Positions 16,621 through 24,335 of a stretch of DNA of 42,005 nt are shown here, one piece after another. The stretch's first letter is position 1. Every line of letters starts with the position of its first letter. Made by a program: the position numbers and the translations under genes. The notes beneath the pieces are model-generated. The model saw only the letters and a program-made list of their open reading frames with translations, did no database searches and was not told where the DNA came from. The stretch comes from Lachnospiraceae bacterium (GTDB taxonomy: Bacteria > Bacillota > Clostridia > Lachnospirales > Lachnospiraceae): assembly GCA_017438775.1 (NCBI GenBank), contig JAFRUR010000085.1:1-42005 (forward strand), in the 5' to 3' direction.

Positions 16621-17319
16621 ATGAAATATCGTCTGGTGCTGTGGGACCTGGACGGGACCCTGATCAAAACCGAAGAGGGAATCTACAGCTGCGTGCGGCA
16701 CGCCTTTGCGCGCCTGGGGCTTTCCGGCCCGGAGCCGCAGGTCCTGCGCCGCTTTATCGGGCCGTCCCTCTACGATTCCTTCACGAAGCGCTGCGGCCTT
16801 CCGCCCGAACAGGCCGACGCCGCCGTGGAGTTCTACCGGGAACGCTACAACGTGACGGGCCTCTTCGAGGCGGAGGTGTATCCGGGAATTCCCGAGGCGC
16901 TCGAAGCCCTCGCAAAGGCGGGCGTCATGCAGATGGTCGTGACCAGCAAGCCGCAGGTCACGGCCAGGCGCGTGGTGGAGCATTTCGGCATTATGAGGTA
17001 TATGAGGGATCTGATCGGGCCGGGCTTTTCCGACCGCGGCTCCCACAAAGAGGGAATGATCCTGGCAGCCGTGGACCGCGCCAATGAGCTGGCTGCGGAG
17101 GCCGGAGAGCCTCCCATCTCGCTCTCGCAGGTCCTGATGGTGGGCGACACCCGCTTTGACGCGGAGGGAGCCGCCGCGGCCGGCGTGGACTGCGCCGGGA
17201 ACCTCTACGGTTACGGGACGCGGGAGGAACTGATCGCGGCAGGTGCGAAACACCTGGTCGAAACGCCCGCGGAGATCGTGGAGATCGTGGAGATCGTCAC
17301 GGGAGAGGCGGAGGCGTAA
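16621..17319 (+). CDS. HAD-superfamily phosphatase, phosphoglycolate phosphatase (Gph)-like
   Basis: 232 residues. HAD motif I is LWDLDGTL (nucleophile Asp at residue 9), motif II is VVTSKP (about 122), the lysine of motif III falls in the GSHKEG region, and motif IV is MVGDTRFDAEGA (about 178). A helical C1 cap lies between motifs I and II. This is the Gph/PGP pattern, so 2-phosphoglycolate or another small phosphoester is the likely substrate. I chose ATG 16621, which has GGAGAGAG just upstream; ATG 16564 would add 19 residues before the beta-strand of motif I. A terminator follows. A phosphoglycolate role would feed the GlcDEF-like oxidase, but that link is inference. Confidence 0.88.
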   Translation: MKYRLVLWDLDGTLIKTEEGIYSCVRHAFARLGLSGPEPQVLRRFIGPSLYDSFTKRCGLPPEQADAAVEFYRERYNVTGLFEAEVYPGIPEALEALAKAGVMQMVVTSKPQVTARRVVEHFGIMRYMRDLIGPGFSDRGSHKEGMILAAVDRANELAAEAGEPPISLSQVLMVGDTRFDAEGAAAAGVDCAGNLYGYGTREELIAAGAKHLVETPAEIVEIVEIVTGEAEA

Positions 17320-17352
17320 AGCGGGCCGCCGCGCAGGAGAGAAGAGACCGAA

Positions 17353-17394
17353 AAAACAGGGACAGGACGAAGGAATTCGTTCTGTCCCTGTTTT
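17353..17394. terminator. Bidirectional terminator after the HAD gene
   Basis: AAAACAGGGACAG-ACGA (17353-17370) pairs with 17377-17394 over 18 positions with one G-U pair. TTTT ends the plus-strand arm and A-runs give a T-run on the minus strand. It separates the convergent HAD and AEC genes. Confidence 0.88.
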
Positions 17395-17499
17395 GTTATG
17401 CAAAGGCAGCAGAAGAGGCGTGCGGCAGTCTTTGCGCGGAGCCGCGCCTGCGCGGCCAGTCACGGAGGAGGCACGCGCAGGGCGCCTCCGCGGCCGCTC

Positions 17500-18444
17500 T
17501 TACAGCAGCCCCAGCGTCTTCAGAAGGAAACTCCAGCAGAACAGCGTGAAGGTGCAGGCGAGGCTGGAGAAGACCACGATGTTGCCGGCCAGGGCGGCAT
17601 CGCCGCCCATGGACTGAGTCATCGCAAAGGAGGACACGGCCGTGCCGGTGCCGGAACAGACCAGGATGGCGGCCAGATGCATGCCGCGGAACCCCAGCAG
17701 GACGCCGACGAAAAGTGCGATGGCCGGGACGATCACGAGCCGGCCGAGCAGGGCGGCGATGAGCGGGCGCCGGTTTTCCCCGACCTTCTCGAAGTGGAAG
17801 AACGCGCCCAGAAGGAAGAGCGTAAACGGGCTGGCGACGCGGGAGAGATCGCGCACGGCGGTGTGAAGGGGGCCCGGGAGCCGGATCTTCAGGAAAAGAC
17901 ATACCATGCCGAGGATGCAGCTGACGACCAGAGGCGTCTTCAGGCAGTCGAGAAGAAGATGCGGTACGGAGACCTTTTCTCCCCTGCCGCGGTAGTATTC
18001 CAGAATGATCACGGCCAGGATGTTGACCAGGGGGATCGTGGCGACGGAGAGCACGGTGACGATGCCGGGATCGCCGTCCGGGACGAGCGTGGTCGCGACG
18101 GGCAGGCCGACCACCAGGAAATTGGCGCGGAAGATTCCCTGAATCATGACGCCCCGCTTCTTCGGGTCCTTCTCAAGGAAAGGGACGACCAGGGCCGCCG
18201 CTGCGAAGGCGAACAGGATCACGCCCACGACGTAGACCATGAGCCCGGGATGGAACGAGGTGGTCAGATCTCCCGAATAGACGTTAAAGAACGTCAGGGC
18301 AGGCAGGAAGACCCGGAAGGCGACCCGGTTCATGGCGGGGATGGTTTCCTCGCGGATGATGCCGGCGCGGCGGGCGATGTAGCCCGCAGCCATGATGAGG
18401 AAAGAGGGGAGCACCGCGTTCAGGGAGATCAGGAAATTGTTCAT
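17500..18444 (-). CDS. AEC-family transporter, second copy
   Basis: 314 residues from the ATG at 18444; a GTG-type extension to 18495 adds 17 residues without membrane character and runs into the hairpin, so it is rejected. The start region MNNFLISLNAVLPSFLIMAAGYIARRAGII and the repeat motif MNRVAFRVFLPALTFFNVYSG are typical of the family. So is the C-terminal LVCSGTGTAVSSFAMTQSMGGDAALAGNIV. About ten membrane segments are expected. It differs much from the 15371 carrier, so it is not a recent duplicate. It lies downstream of the HpaI-type aldolase on the same strand, suggesting export or import of that pathway's substrate or product. Confidence 0.9.
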   Translation of the reverse strand: MNNFLISLNAVLPSFLIMAAGYIARRAGIIREETIPAMNRVAFRVFLPALTFFNVYSGDLTTSFHPGLMVYVVGVILFAFAAAALVVPFLEKDPKKRGVMIQGIFRANFLVVGLPVATTLVPDGDPGIVTVLSVATIPLVNILAVIILEYYRGRGEKVSVPHLLLDCLKTPLVVSCILGMVCLFLKIRLPGPLHTAVRDLSRVASPFTLFLLGAFFHFEKVGENRRPLIAALLGRLVIVPAIALFVGVLLGFRGMHLAAILVCSGTGTAVSSFAMTQSMGGDAALAGNIVVFSSLACTFTLFCWSFLLKTLGLL

Positions 18445-18484
18445 GGGGACCGCAGTCCTTTCTTGGAATATGAAACAAAACGAT

Positions 18485-18505
18485 GCGCCCCGCACTGCGG
18501 GGCGC
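18485..18505 (-). terminator. Hairpin between aldolase and AEC carrier
   Basis: A 21-base near-perfect palindrome with arms GCGCCCCGCA/TGCGGGGCGC. On the minus strand it is followed by ATCGTTTTGTTT. It may terminate the aldolase transcript or attenuate read-through into the AEC gene. Confidence 0.65.
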
Positions 18506-18576
18506 TGATATTTTGTCTGGCGCGGCCGCGCACGCAGCGCGGCGGTCCGGTCTCCGAAAGCGAGACCGGAAAGCGG

Positions 18577-19362
18577 TTATTTGCCGATGTACTCGCGGAA
18601 GTCCGCGACGGTCTTCGCGGCCAGGTTGGCGAGGCCGGTCGTGTCGGAGATGGCGTACAGGAGGTTGTAGCCGCGCTCGAACTTCGCGAGAGTGTCTTCC
18701 TTTCCGGAGGAGACAGTGCCCAGGAATTTGTCCGAGGCGTTCACGACCTCTTCGATGTGGCGGATGGCCGCCTGCACTTCGGGATGGGCCGGATTGGCCA
18801 GATGTCCCATGGAGGTGGACAGGTCCGCGGGTCCGATGAAGATGCCGTCCAGGCCGGGGATGGCCGCGATCTTCTCGATGTTGGCCACGCCCTCGGGCGT
18901 CTCGATGGCGATCATCACGAGGATGTCCTTATTGGCATGGGCATAGTAATCGGCTTTGTCCAGACCGAAGCAGACCGCCCTCTGGCTTCCGGCGATGCCG
19001 CGCACGCCGGCCGGCGGGTATTTGCAGAAGCGCACCGCGTTCTCCGCCTCTTCTACGGTGGAGACGTAGGGGATGTGCACGCCCGCGGCGCCAACGTCCA
19101 GGGTCTGTTTGAGCATGACCATGTCGTTCCAGGGCACGCGCACCATCGGGAAGCAGTTGGTACCCTTCAGGGCCTGCATCATGGAGGCGAGACCGGGCAG
19201 GGTGGTCGGGGAGTGCTCGGAATCGATCACGACCATGTCAAAACCGGCCTCGGCAAAGAGTTCCGCGGTGAGGTTGCTTCCCAGCTGGGCCCACGCCGCG
19301 AGGACCTTGCCCTTGTTTTTCAGGCGCTCGGTGACATCAGAATGGAATACGACAGGTTTCAT
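18577..19362 (-). CDS. HpcH/HpaI-family class II aldolase (2-oxo-3-deoxy acid aldolase type)
   Basis: 261 residues, the usual family length. The barrel shows FDMVVIDSEHSP with the catalytic His50, PMVRVPWND with Arg75 that binds the pyruvate moiety, and the metal ligands Glu154 (IAIETPEG) and Asp180 (GPADLS). Such enzymes cleave 4-hydroxy-2-oxo acids to pyruvate and an aldehyde; HpaI, GarL and RhmA are relatives. GAAGGAGA precedes the ATG. It has its own promoter and follows the GalB-like hydratase. In this locus it could cleave 2-keto-3-deoxy acids made by the IlvD/Edd dehydratase at 21322, or a GalB-type product. The sequence does not decide between these. Confidence 0.92.
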   Translation of the reverse strand: MKPVVFHSDVTERLKNKGKVLAAWAQLGSNLTAELFAEAGFDMVVIDSEHSPTTLPGLASMMQALKGTNCFPMVRVPWNDMVMLKQTLDVGAAGVHIPYVSTVEEAENAVRFCKYPPAGVRGIAGSQRAVCFGLDKADYYAHANKDILVMIAIETPEGVANIEKIAAIPGLDGIFIGPADLSTSMGHLANPAHPEVQAAIRHIEEVVNASDKFLGTVSSGKEDTLAKFERGYNLLYAISDTTGLANLAAKTVADFREYIGK

Positions 19363-19412
19363 GGTAAGATCTCCTTCCCTTCGTGATTGCGGGGGGTCTT
19401 TTCTTTTTTTGT

Positions 19413-19441
19413 ATTGTAGTGAGAGAACATGCGTTTGTCAA
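19413..19441 (-). promoter_or_regulatory. Minus-strand promoter of the aldolase gene
   Basis: Read leftward: consensus TTGACA (19436-19441), a 17-base spacer and TACAAT (19413-19418). The aldolase ATG (19362) lies about 45 bases beyond the predicted start. Confidence 0.7.
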
Positions 19442-19540
19442 TTGCCGGGAGATTCGCATCCGGCGCGGATCCGGCAAAAATGAACGAGATCATGCGCCGC
19501 AGGCATTCCTGTGCACGCGGGTCTCCGGCATCACAAACAA

Positions 19541-19576
19541 CGGACTGCGCTGCAGGTTTCTCTGCATCGCAGTCCG
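19541..19576 (-). terminator. Terminator after the GalB-like gene
   Basis: CGGACTGCG (19541-19549) pairs with CGCAGTCCG (19568-19576), extended inward by CTGCAG/CTGCA. On the minus strand TTGTTTG follows. It lies 20 bases beyond the stop of the 19596 gene and separates it from the aldolase unit. Confidence 0.65.
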
Positions 19577-19595
19577 CTGTTTTCGGTTTGGGACC

Positions 19596-20339
19596 TCAGT
19601 CCCAGCAGGTGAAGGGCAGAAGCTTGCCGACGTACGGGGTGTAGCGCTTGAAGCCTTCCGCATACTCCACGGTGCCGCGGCCGCGCAGCCAGTTGGTGGC
19701 CTGCTCCGCGCGCCTCTGTCCGCAGCGGGTGTAGTAGTCCGGCAGGATGGGCTGGCATTCGAAGCAGGCGACGGCCGCCATCTTGCGGTCCATGACGTCG
19801 GAGATGTCCACGTAGTGGTCCATGCGGAACTCGTTGAACTCGGAGTGAGGCAGGGAACTCTCGAAGAGGTACACGTCCGGAACGAAGTGGTTGGGCGTGT
19901 TGGGCAGGGCGCCGATCATGCTGGCGCCGGCAACGGCGCGGATGGCCGCCTTGTAGGTCTCCTCGTGGTCCACGTTGAGGGGGTCTCCCGGGGAGTGGGT
20001 CAGGACGATGTCGGGGCGGTAGTCCAGGACGCGCAGCTCGACCTCGCGGATGCGCTCCTCGTTCATGACCAGGGGATAATCGTTGTAATCGAGGAATTCG
20101 ATGGTAAAGCCGAGCAGATCCGCGGCGGCCTGGGCCTCCTTGCGGCGGGTCTCCTTGCAGGCCTCGACGGTGCTGTTGGGGTTCTTGACCCAGTACTCGG
20201 GGGATTCTCCGCGTGCGCCCATCGTGAGGACCAGGAGTCGGATATCCCAGCCTGCGTCGTGGAACTTGATGAGGGTGCCGGCGGAGCGGGTGCACCAGTC
20301 GGCGCCGTGGCCGCTGATGACCATGAGACGTTTGTTCAT
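19596..20339 (-). CDS. PIG-L-fold protein resembling 4-oxalomesaconate hydratase (GalB-like)
   Basis: 247 residues, soluble. It belongs to the LmbE/PIG-L fold, but the deacetylase motif AHPDD is replaced by GHGADW (residues 10-15), as in the GalB hydratase, where the corresponding stretch reads AHAADF. Other GalB-like stretches are GARGES (41-46), RRKEAQAAADLLG (65-77), THSPGDPLNVDH (114-125) and DRKMAA...CFECQ...YYTRC near the C-terminus. GalB adds water to 4-oxalomesaconate to give a substrate for aldol cleavage. An HpaI-type aldolase next door fits a hydratase-aldolase pair. The gene follows its GntR regulator by 43 bases. True substrate unknown; the family call is from remembered GalB sequence. 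Confidence 0.75.
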   Translation of the reverse strand: MNKRLMVISGHGADWCTRSAGTLIKFHDAGWDIRLLVLTMGARGESPEYWVKNPNSTVEACKETRRKEAQAAADLLGFTIEFLDYNDYPLVMNEERIREVELRVLDYRPDIVLTHSPGDPLNVDHEETYKAAIRAVAGASMIGALPNTPNHFVPDVYLFESSLPHSEFNEFRMDHYVDISDVMDRKMAAVACFECQPILPDYYTRCGQRRAEQATNWLRGRGTVEYAEGFKRYTPYVGKLLPFTCWD

Positions 20340-20382
20340 TGATGTGCCTCCTTAGGTAGATAGTTAAGACCGAGAACTGCGG

Positions 20383-21033
20383 TCAGTACAGATAACTTTT
20401 GTAGAGGGCGTTGGCGGCGTCGATCGCGACGTCCACCACATGCTTTCTCATGGCGCCTTCTGCGAGGTCGGAATCTCGGGCGAGGATGGCATCCAGGATC
20501 TCCATGTGCTGCGCATACCGCTTTTTGGCGATCTCCGCCGTCAGAGGAGCGAGGCGGCTGATCATGTGGCGCTGCAGGATCAGGTTGTCCACGATTTTGA
20601 TCAGACGCGGGTTCCCGGTCGATTTCACGATCGTGTCGTGAAGCCGGTAGCCGCAGAGCCGCGCCTTGTCCATCTGCTCGGGGTCGTCCAGATCTGTCAG
20701 GGCGGCGAACTCCTCCCGGAGATCCTCGAGGACGGACTTGTCCGCCCTCTTACAGGCGACGCGAGCCGCGATTCCTTCGAGGCCCTCCATGATCTGGGTG
20801 ATCATCATGATGTTGTTGAGGTCCGGCTTCATTTTTACCGGCCCCTTGTTGGGGATGATCTCGATGAATCCCTCCGAGGCGAGAAGGCTCATGGCCTCGC
20901 GGACCGGGGTCCGGCTGACGCCGATGGCCTCGGCAATGGCCGTTTCGGAGAGATTGATGTCGTTCGAAAGGGGATTGTCCAGAACGAGCTGCCGGATGTA
21001 TTCGTATGCTTTTTCCTTGGCGCTTTGGGACAT
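20383..21033 (-). CDS. GntR-family regulator, FCD subfamily, of the divergent ilvD-tct operon
   Basis: 216 residues from ATG 21033, chosen because GGGAGG lies about ten bases upstream; an in-frame extension to 21105 would cross the predicted -10. The winged HTH (about 5-70) reads LSETAIAEAIGVSRTPVREAMSLLASEGFIEIIPNKG. The FCD domain (about 80-205) has the conserved YRLHDTIVK, RHMISRL and AQHMEILDAI positions, whose Asp/His residues usually bind a metal and carboxylate effector. It is divergent from the dehydratase-TctCBA operon across a duplicated promoter carrying two ATTGTATACAAT sites, the likely operators. It is cotranscribed with the GalB-like gene. Confidence 0.92.
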   Translation of the reverse strand: MSQSAKEKAYEYIRQLVLDNPLSNDINLSETAIAEAIGVSRTPVREAMSLLASEGFIEIIPNKGPVKMKPDLNNIMMITQIMEGLEGIAARVACKRADKSVLEDLREEFAALTDLDDPEQMDKARLCGYRLHDTIVKSTGNPRLIKIVDNLILQRHMISRLAPLTAEIAKKRYAQHMEILDAILARDSDLAEGAMRKHVVDVAIDAANALYKSYLY

Positions 21034-21086
21034 GTGCGTGGGACCTCCCTTCTGATAATACAAATTGCATACCACGATTTGATTTG

Positions 21087-21115
21087 ATTGTAGCCAAGGA
21101 GGCACCCGTTGTCAA
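21087..21115 (-). promoter_or_regulatory. Minus-strand promoter of the GntR gene (proximal)
   Basis: Read leftward: TTGACA (21110-21115), a 17-base spacer and TACAAT (21087-21092). The -35 lies within repeat unit 1 and the -10 outside it. Confidence 0.7.
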
Positions 21116-21134
21116 TCTGCACGGGAAAATTTGC

Positions 21135-21177
21135 TTGACAGTCATGTGATAACTGATGTATATCTATTGTATACAAT
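21135..21177 (+). promoter_or_regulatory. Rightward promoter 1 with ATTGTATACAAT operator
   Basis: TTGACA (21135-21140), 17 bases and GTATAT (21158-21163). The perfect palindrome ATTGTATACAAT (21166-21177) overlaps the expected transcription start. GTATAC-centred palindromes are common operators of FCD-type GntR proteins. Confidence 0.65.
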
Positions 21178-21194
21178 CAGGCACCCGTTGTCAA
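21166..21194 (-). promoter_or_regulatory. Minus-strand promoter created by the duplication (distal)
   Basis: Read leftward: TTGACA from unit 2 (21189-21194), 17 bases and TACAAT (21166-21171). This -10 is the left half of the unit 1 operator palindrome. The promoter exists only because the two units abut, and its -10 would be covered by the bound regulator. Confidence 0.55.
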
Positions 21195-21216
21195 TCTGCA
21201 CGGGAGAAAAAATTGC

Positions 21217-21259
21217 TTGACAGTCATGTGATAACTGATGTATATCTATTGTATACAAT
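21217..21259 (+). promoter_or_regulatory. Rightward promoter 2 with ATTGTATACAAT operator
   Basis: TTGACA (21217-21222), 17 bases and GTATAT (21240-21245), with the second operator copy at 21248-21259. It is the promoter nearest to the dehydratase gene, whose start is at 21322. Confidence 0.7.
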
Positions 21260-21321
21260 CCGTTGCACACCAGGTATTACCCGCCCGTTTCCGTTTGATA
21301 TTTGTCAATGTGGAGGAAGAA

Positions 21322-22968
21322 ATGGAGTACAGAAGCGCACGCCTGAGAGACCGCGGCCTGACGGAAGCTATGATGAAGGCTGCCGGCTATATCGACGAAG
21401 AACTGGAACGCCCCCTGATCGCCGTCATGAACACCTGGAATGAGCTGCATCCGGGACACGCGCATCTGCGCGGGATCGCGGACGCGGTCAAGGCCGGGAT
21501 CCGGATGGCCGGAGGGACGCCGTTCGAGTCCAACACCATCGCCCTGTGCGACGCGATCCGGACGCCCCAGTCCAACAAGTATATCCTTCCGAGCCGCGAG
21601 CTGATCGCAGACTCCATCGAGGTCACGGTGGAGGCCTTCCAGGCGGACGGACTTGTCATGATCTCCACCTGTGACAAGATAGAGCCGGCGTGTCTGATCG
21701 CGGCGGCAAGGCTGAACATCCCCGCGATCATCGTGACCGGCGGTGCCATGCTGGCGGGCGTCCACAAGGGAAGGCGCGTCGGCAACCAGGACATGAACGA
21801 TGCCGGGAGCGGGTTCCGCAAAGGCGTGCGGATGACGAAGGAAGAGATGAGCGCGCTGACGGACGATCTCTGCGGCACGGTCGGCGGATGCTGGGGCATG
21901 GGAACGGCCAACACGATGGCGTGCCTGGTCGAGGCCATCGGCATGAGCCTGCCCTACTGCGCCTGTGCGCATGCGGTCGACGTCAAGAAGACGCATATCG
22001 CGAAGCGGAGCGGCATCGCGATCGTGGATCTGGTCCGGAAGAACATCCGCCCTTCGGACATCATGACCCGGGAGGCGTTCGAGAACTGCATGATCGTCAA
22101 CGAGGCGATCGCCGGCTCCACGAACACGTTTCTGCATCTGCCGGCCGTCGCTCACGAACTGGGCGTCGACCTGCCGATCGAGACCTTTGACACCGTCAGC
22201 GAGCAGACCCCCCTGATCTGCAACGTGATGCCCGCGGGGCCGTACTACATGAGCGACCTGCGCGATGCCGGCGGGATCCCCGCGGTGATGAAGGAGCTGA
22301 AGCCCCTTCTCCACAAAGACGTGATGACTGTCACGGGGAAAACGCTGGAAGAGAACCTGGAAGGCGTGGAAAACTACGACACCGGGATCATCCATCCGAT
22401 CTCCGATCCGATCAAAAAGACCGGCAGCCACGTGGTCGTGAAAGGGAACATCGCCCCGCAGGGCGCCGTGATCAAGCGTGCGGCCGTGCCCGCCGTGATG
22501 ATGAAGCACCGCGGACCGGCCAGGGTCTTCGAGGACTGCGAGGGCGCGATCGAGGCGATCCGCAGCCGGGACGTCGTCCCGGGTGACGTCGTCGTGATCC
22601 GGTACGAAGGGCCGAAGGGCGGACCGGGCATGCGCGAGATGGTCGACATCACCCGCACGCTCAGCTCGATCGGCTACGAGGACAAGGTGGGCCTCATCAC
22701 CGACGGACGCTTCTCCGGATACTCGAGCGGTGCCGTGTTCGGCCATGTGTCTCCGGAGGCGCAGGAGGGCGGCCCCATCGCCCTGGTGCGCGACGGCGAC
22801 ATGATCTCCTACGACATCGAGGCGCGCACGATCACGCTGGAAGTATCCGACGAGGAACTCGCGGAGCGCAGAAAGAGCTGGAAGCCGAAGGAGATCAGCT
22901 ACAAGGGATATCTTGCCAGGTACAGCCGGCAGGCCAGATCCGCGATCGCGGGGGCCAGCCTCCAATAA
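21322..22968 (+). CDS. IlvD/Edd-family dehydratase, copy 1 (sugar-acid or dihydroxy-acid dehydratase)
   Basis: 548 residues from ATG 21322 with GGAGGA just upstream; longer reading to 21238 enters the promoter. Family marks are NTWNELHPGHAHLR, TCDKIEPACL, GGCWGMGTANTM (both with cluster-ligand cysteines), GGSTN-like AGSTNTFLHLP, YEGPKGGPGMREM and LITDGRFSGYSSGAVFGHVSPEA. The PGH in the first motif is as in E. coli IlvD rather than the PCN of [2Fe-2S] members. It dehydrates a 2,3-dihydroxy acid to a 2-oxo-3-deoxy acid using an Fe-S cluster. No ilvB/C/E neighbour is present, so catabolism is more likely than valine synthesis. It is the first gene of the operon with TctCBA. Confidence 0.92.
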   Translation: MEYRSARLRDRGLTEAMMKAAGYIDEELERPLIAVMNTWNELHPGHAHLRGIADAVKAGIRMAGGTPFESNTIALCDAIRTPQSNKYILPSRELIADSIEVTVEAFQADGLVMISTCDKIEPACLIAAARLNIPAIIVTGGAMLAGVHKGRRVGNQDMNDAGSGFRKGVRMTKEEMSALTDDLCGTVGGCWGMGTANTMACLVEAIGMSLPYCACAHAVDVKKTHIAKRSGIAIVDLVRKNIRPSDIMTREAFENCMIVNEAIAGSTNTFLHLPAVAHELGVDLPIETFDTVSEQTPLICNVMPAGPYYMSDLRDAGGIPAVMKELKPLLHKDVMTVTGKTLEENLEGVENYDTGIIHPISDPIKKTGSHVVVKGNIAPQGAVIKRAAVPAVMMKHRGPARVFEDCEGAIEAIRSRDVVPGDVVVIRYEGPKGGPGMREMVDITRTLSSIGYEDKVGLITDGRFSGYSSGAVFGHVSPEAQEGGPIALVRDGDMISYDIEARTITLEVSDEELAERRKSWKPKEISYKGYLARYSRQARSAIAGASLQ

Positions 22969-23030
22969 CGTCTTTCAGTGGGACGGTCCCACTTGGAAAG
23001 AATACATAAAATGAGAAAGGATGAGTAAAG

Positions 23031-24215
23031 ATGAAGAAGAAACTGTCTAAAGTGTTGGCACTGGTCCTGTGTCTTTGCCTGATCCTTGCGCTGGGAGCCT
23101 GCGGAAGCAGCACGCCGACGACCACCGCTGCGCCCACGACCACCAAGGCGCCGGAGACCCAGGCTCCCCAGACCACAGAGGCTCCTGCCCCGACGGTCCC
23201 TGAGATCGACTATCCGACCAAACCCATCACCGTCATCGTCGGTTATGGCGCCGGCGGCGGCACGGACCTGATCGTCCGCAAGCTGGTGGAGATCATGTCG
23301 GAAGATCTGGGACAGCCCATCAACGTCCAGAACGTTCCGGGCGGTTCCGGCTCCACGGCCGGCATCCAGGTCAACTCCACGCCTTCCGACGGTTACACGA
23401 TCCTGGCCGGCCCGGCCAACATGGCCTCTCCCTGGAGAACCAGCAATTACTGTGATCTCGGCTGGGAGAACTGGTTCGCCTGCCTCGGCGCCACGGCCGC
23501 GCATGCCGTCCTTGTTCCCAAGGATTCCCAGTTCAAGACCATTCAGGACTTCGTCGAGTACTGCAAAGCCCATCCCGGCGAACTGAAGTGGGGCCATTCC
23601 GGATTTGGTTCCATGAACCAGACCTCCGGCGATATGATGCTGAAGTACCTCGGCCTTGAGGCCACGAGCATCCCTTACGGCGGCGGTTCCGAAGTCGCCA
23701 CGAAGCTGCTGGCCGGCGAGATCGACTTCACCTGGCTTGCCTTCAACGAGTGCCCTGACTTCATCGCCTCCGGCGATCTTCGCGCCCTGGCCATCATGCG
23801 CCCCGAGGATGTGACGGTCGACGCCGTGACCGGTTCCTACACCGTTCCTTCCTTCCCGAAGGCCTATCCCGCGACCGAGCCCCTGCAGGGTATCCTGAGC
23901 TGGGGTCTGCACATCAAGAGAGATACCGATCCTCAGATCGTGGCGAAACTCGTCCGCTCCTTCATCAAGGCGACTGAGGACCAGCGCTACATCGACTACC
24001 TGGCCAGCATCAACGTGACGCCCGCCTGCCGCTACGGACAGGCCTCCGACGAACTGACCTCCTTCCTGGAAGCGTTCGTCTCCTGGGGGCTTGCCGATCT
24101 GGGCATGGCCGCCGAGGGTGTCTCCCCGGCCGACTTCGATATCCCGAGAGTTGAGGACTTCAAGTTCCCCGCCAACGACAAGGCGAAGAACGCCATCCCC
24201 TGGCCGGAACTGTAA
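23031..24215 (+). CDS. tctC: Tripartite tricarboxylate transporter substrate-binding lipoprotein (TctC/Bug family)
   Basis: 394 residues, a little longer than usual because of a Thr/Pro/Ala linker (about 27-58) after a lipobox LGAC. The mature domain begins YPTKPITVIVGYGAGGGTDLIVRKL, the hallmark of Bug/TctC proteins, and continues QPINVQNVPGGSGSTAGIQV and LKWGHSGFGSMNQTSGDMM. It binds carboxylates outside the cell and hands them to TctA/TctB encoded downstream. GAAAGGATGAG precedes the ATG. The 62-base gap from the dehydratase gene suggests one transcript, so the imported acid is probably the dehydratase substrate or its precursor. Confidence 0.94.
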   Translation: MKKKLSKVLALVLCLCLILALGACGSSTPTTTAAPTTTKAPETQAPQTTEAPAPTVPEIDYPTKPITVIVGYGAGGGTDLIVRKLVEIMSEDLGQPINVQNVPGGSGSTAGIQVNSTPSDGYTILAGPANMASPWRTSNYCDLGWENWFACLGATAAHAVLVPKDSQFKTIQDFVEYCKAHPGELKWGHSGFGSMNQTSGDMMLKYLGLEATSIPYGGGSEVATKLLAGEIDFTWLAFNECPDFIASGDLRALAIMRPEDVTVDAVTGSYTVPSFPKAYPATEPLQGILSWGLHIKRDTDPQIVAKLVRSFIKATEDQRYIDYLASINVTPACRYGQASDELTSFLEAFVSWGLADLGMAAEGVSPADFDIPRVEDFKFPANDKAKNAIPWPEL

Positions 24216-24239
24216 CCTTCCGGTTCGGATGACCTGTTG

Positions 24240-24292
24240 AGCGGGTCAAATGCGGGTCGGGTGGCATCCCTGCGGGTGCCGCCTGATCCGCT
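24240..24292 (+). other. Stem-loop between tctC and tctB
   Basis: GGTGGCA (24260-24266) pairs with TGCCGCC (24277-24283). AGCGGGTC (24240-24247) can extend the structure with GATCCGCT (24285-24292). There is no T-run. The position after the binding-protein gene matches structures in the other transporter operons here. Confidence 0.4.
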
Positions 24293-24335
24293 TGTCTGGC
24301 TGCTGCCGCGTCATTGATGTGAAGGAGAAAACGAA

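Larger units (their letters stand above)
21102..21260 (+). repeat. Tandem direct duplication of a complete divergent promoter/operator (two units)
   Basis: Unit 1 (21102-21178, 77 bases) and unit 2 (21181-21260, 80 bases) are identical except for a short A-rich indel region (21126-21132 versus 21205-21214). Each unit has a rightward TTGACA, a leftward TTGACA near its left end and a 12-bp palindrome ATTGTATACAAT at its right end. The near-identity suggests a recent or selectively maintained duplication. Confidence 0.95.

Noticed and set aside
17398-19386. 662-residue open frame on the plus strand
   Set aside because: Antisense to the AEC carrier and HpaI-type aldolase, which are clearly real. 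It also crosses two hairpins.
19596-20339. PIG-L N-acetyl-sugar deacetylase
   Set aside because: The AHPDD zinc/catalytic motif of deacetylases is missing (GHGADW instead) and the remaining stretches look like the GalB hydratase.
21102-21260. CRISPR-like repeat
   Set aside because: Only two units in direct contact with no spacer. Promoter hexamers and an operator palindrome explain the content.
21156-21443. Open frame starting in the duplicated promoter
   Set aside because: It is translated from the repeated promoter/operator DNA and runs out of frame into the dehydratase gene.
21322-22968. ilvD of branched-chain amino-acid synthesis
   Set aside because: No ilvB/N/C/E or leu genes nearby, and two paralogues sit with carboxylate importers and FCD-GntR regulators. 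A catabolic dehydratase fits better, though the family alone does not decide.
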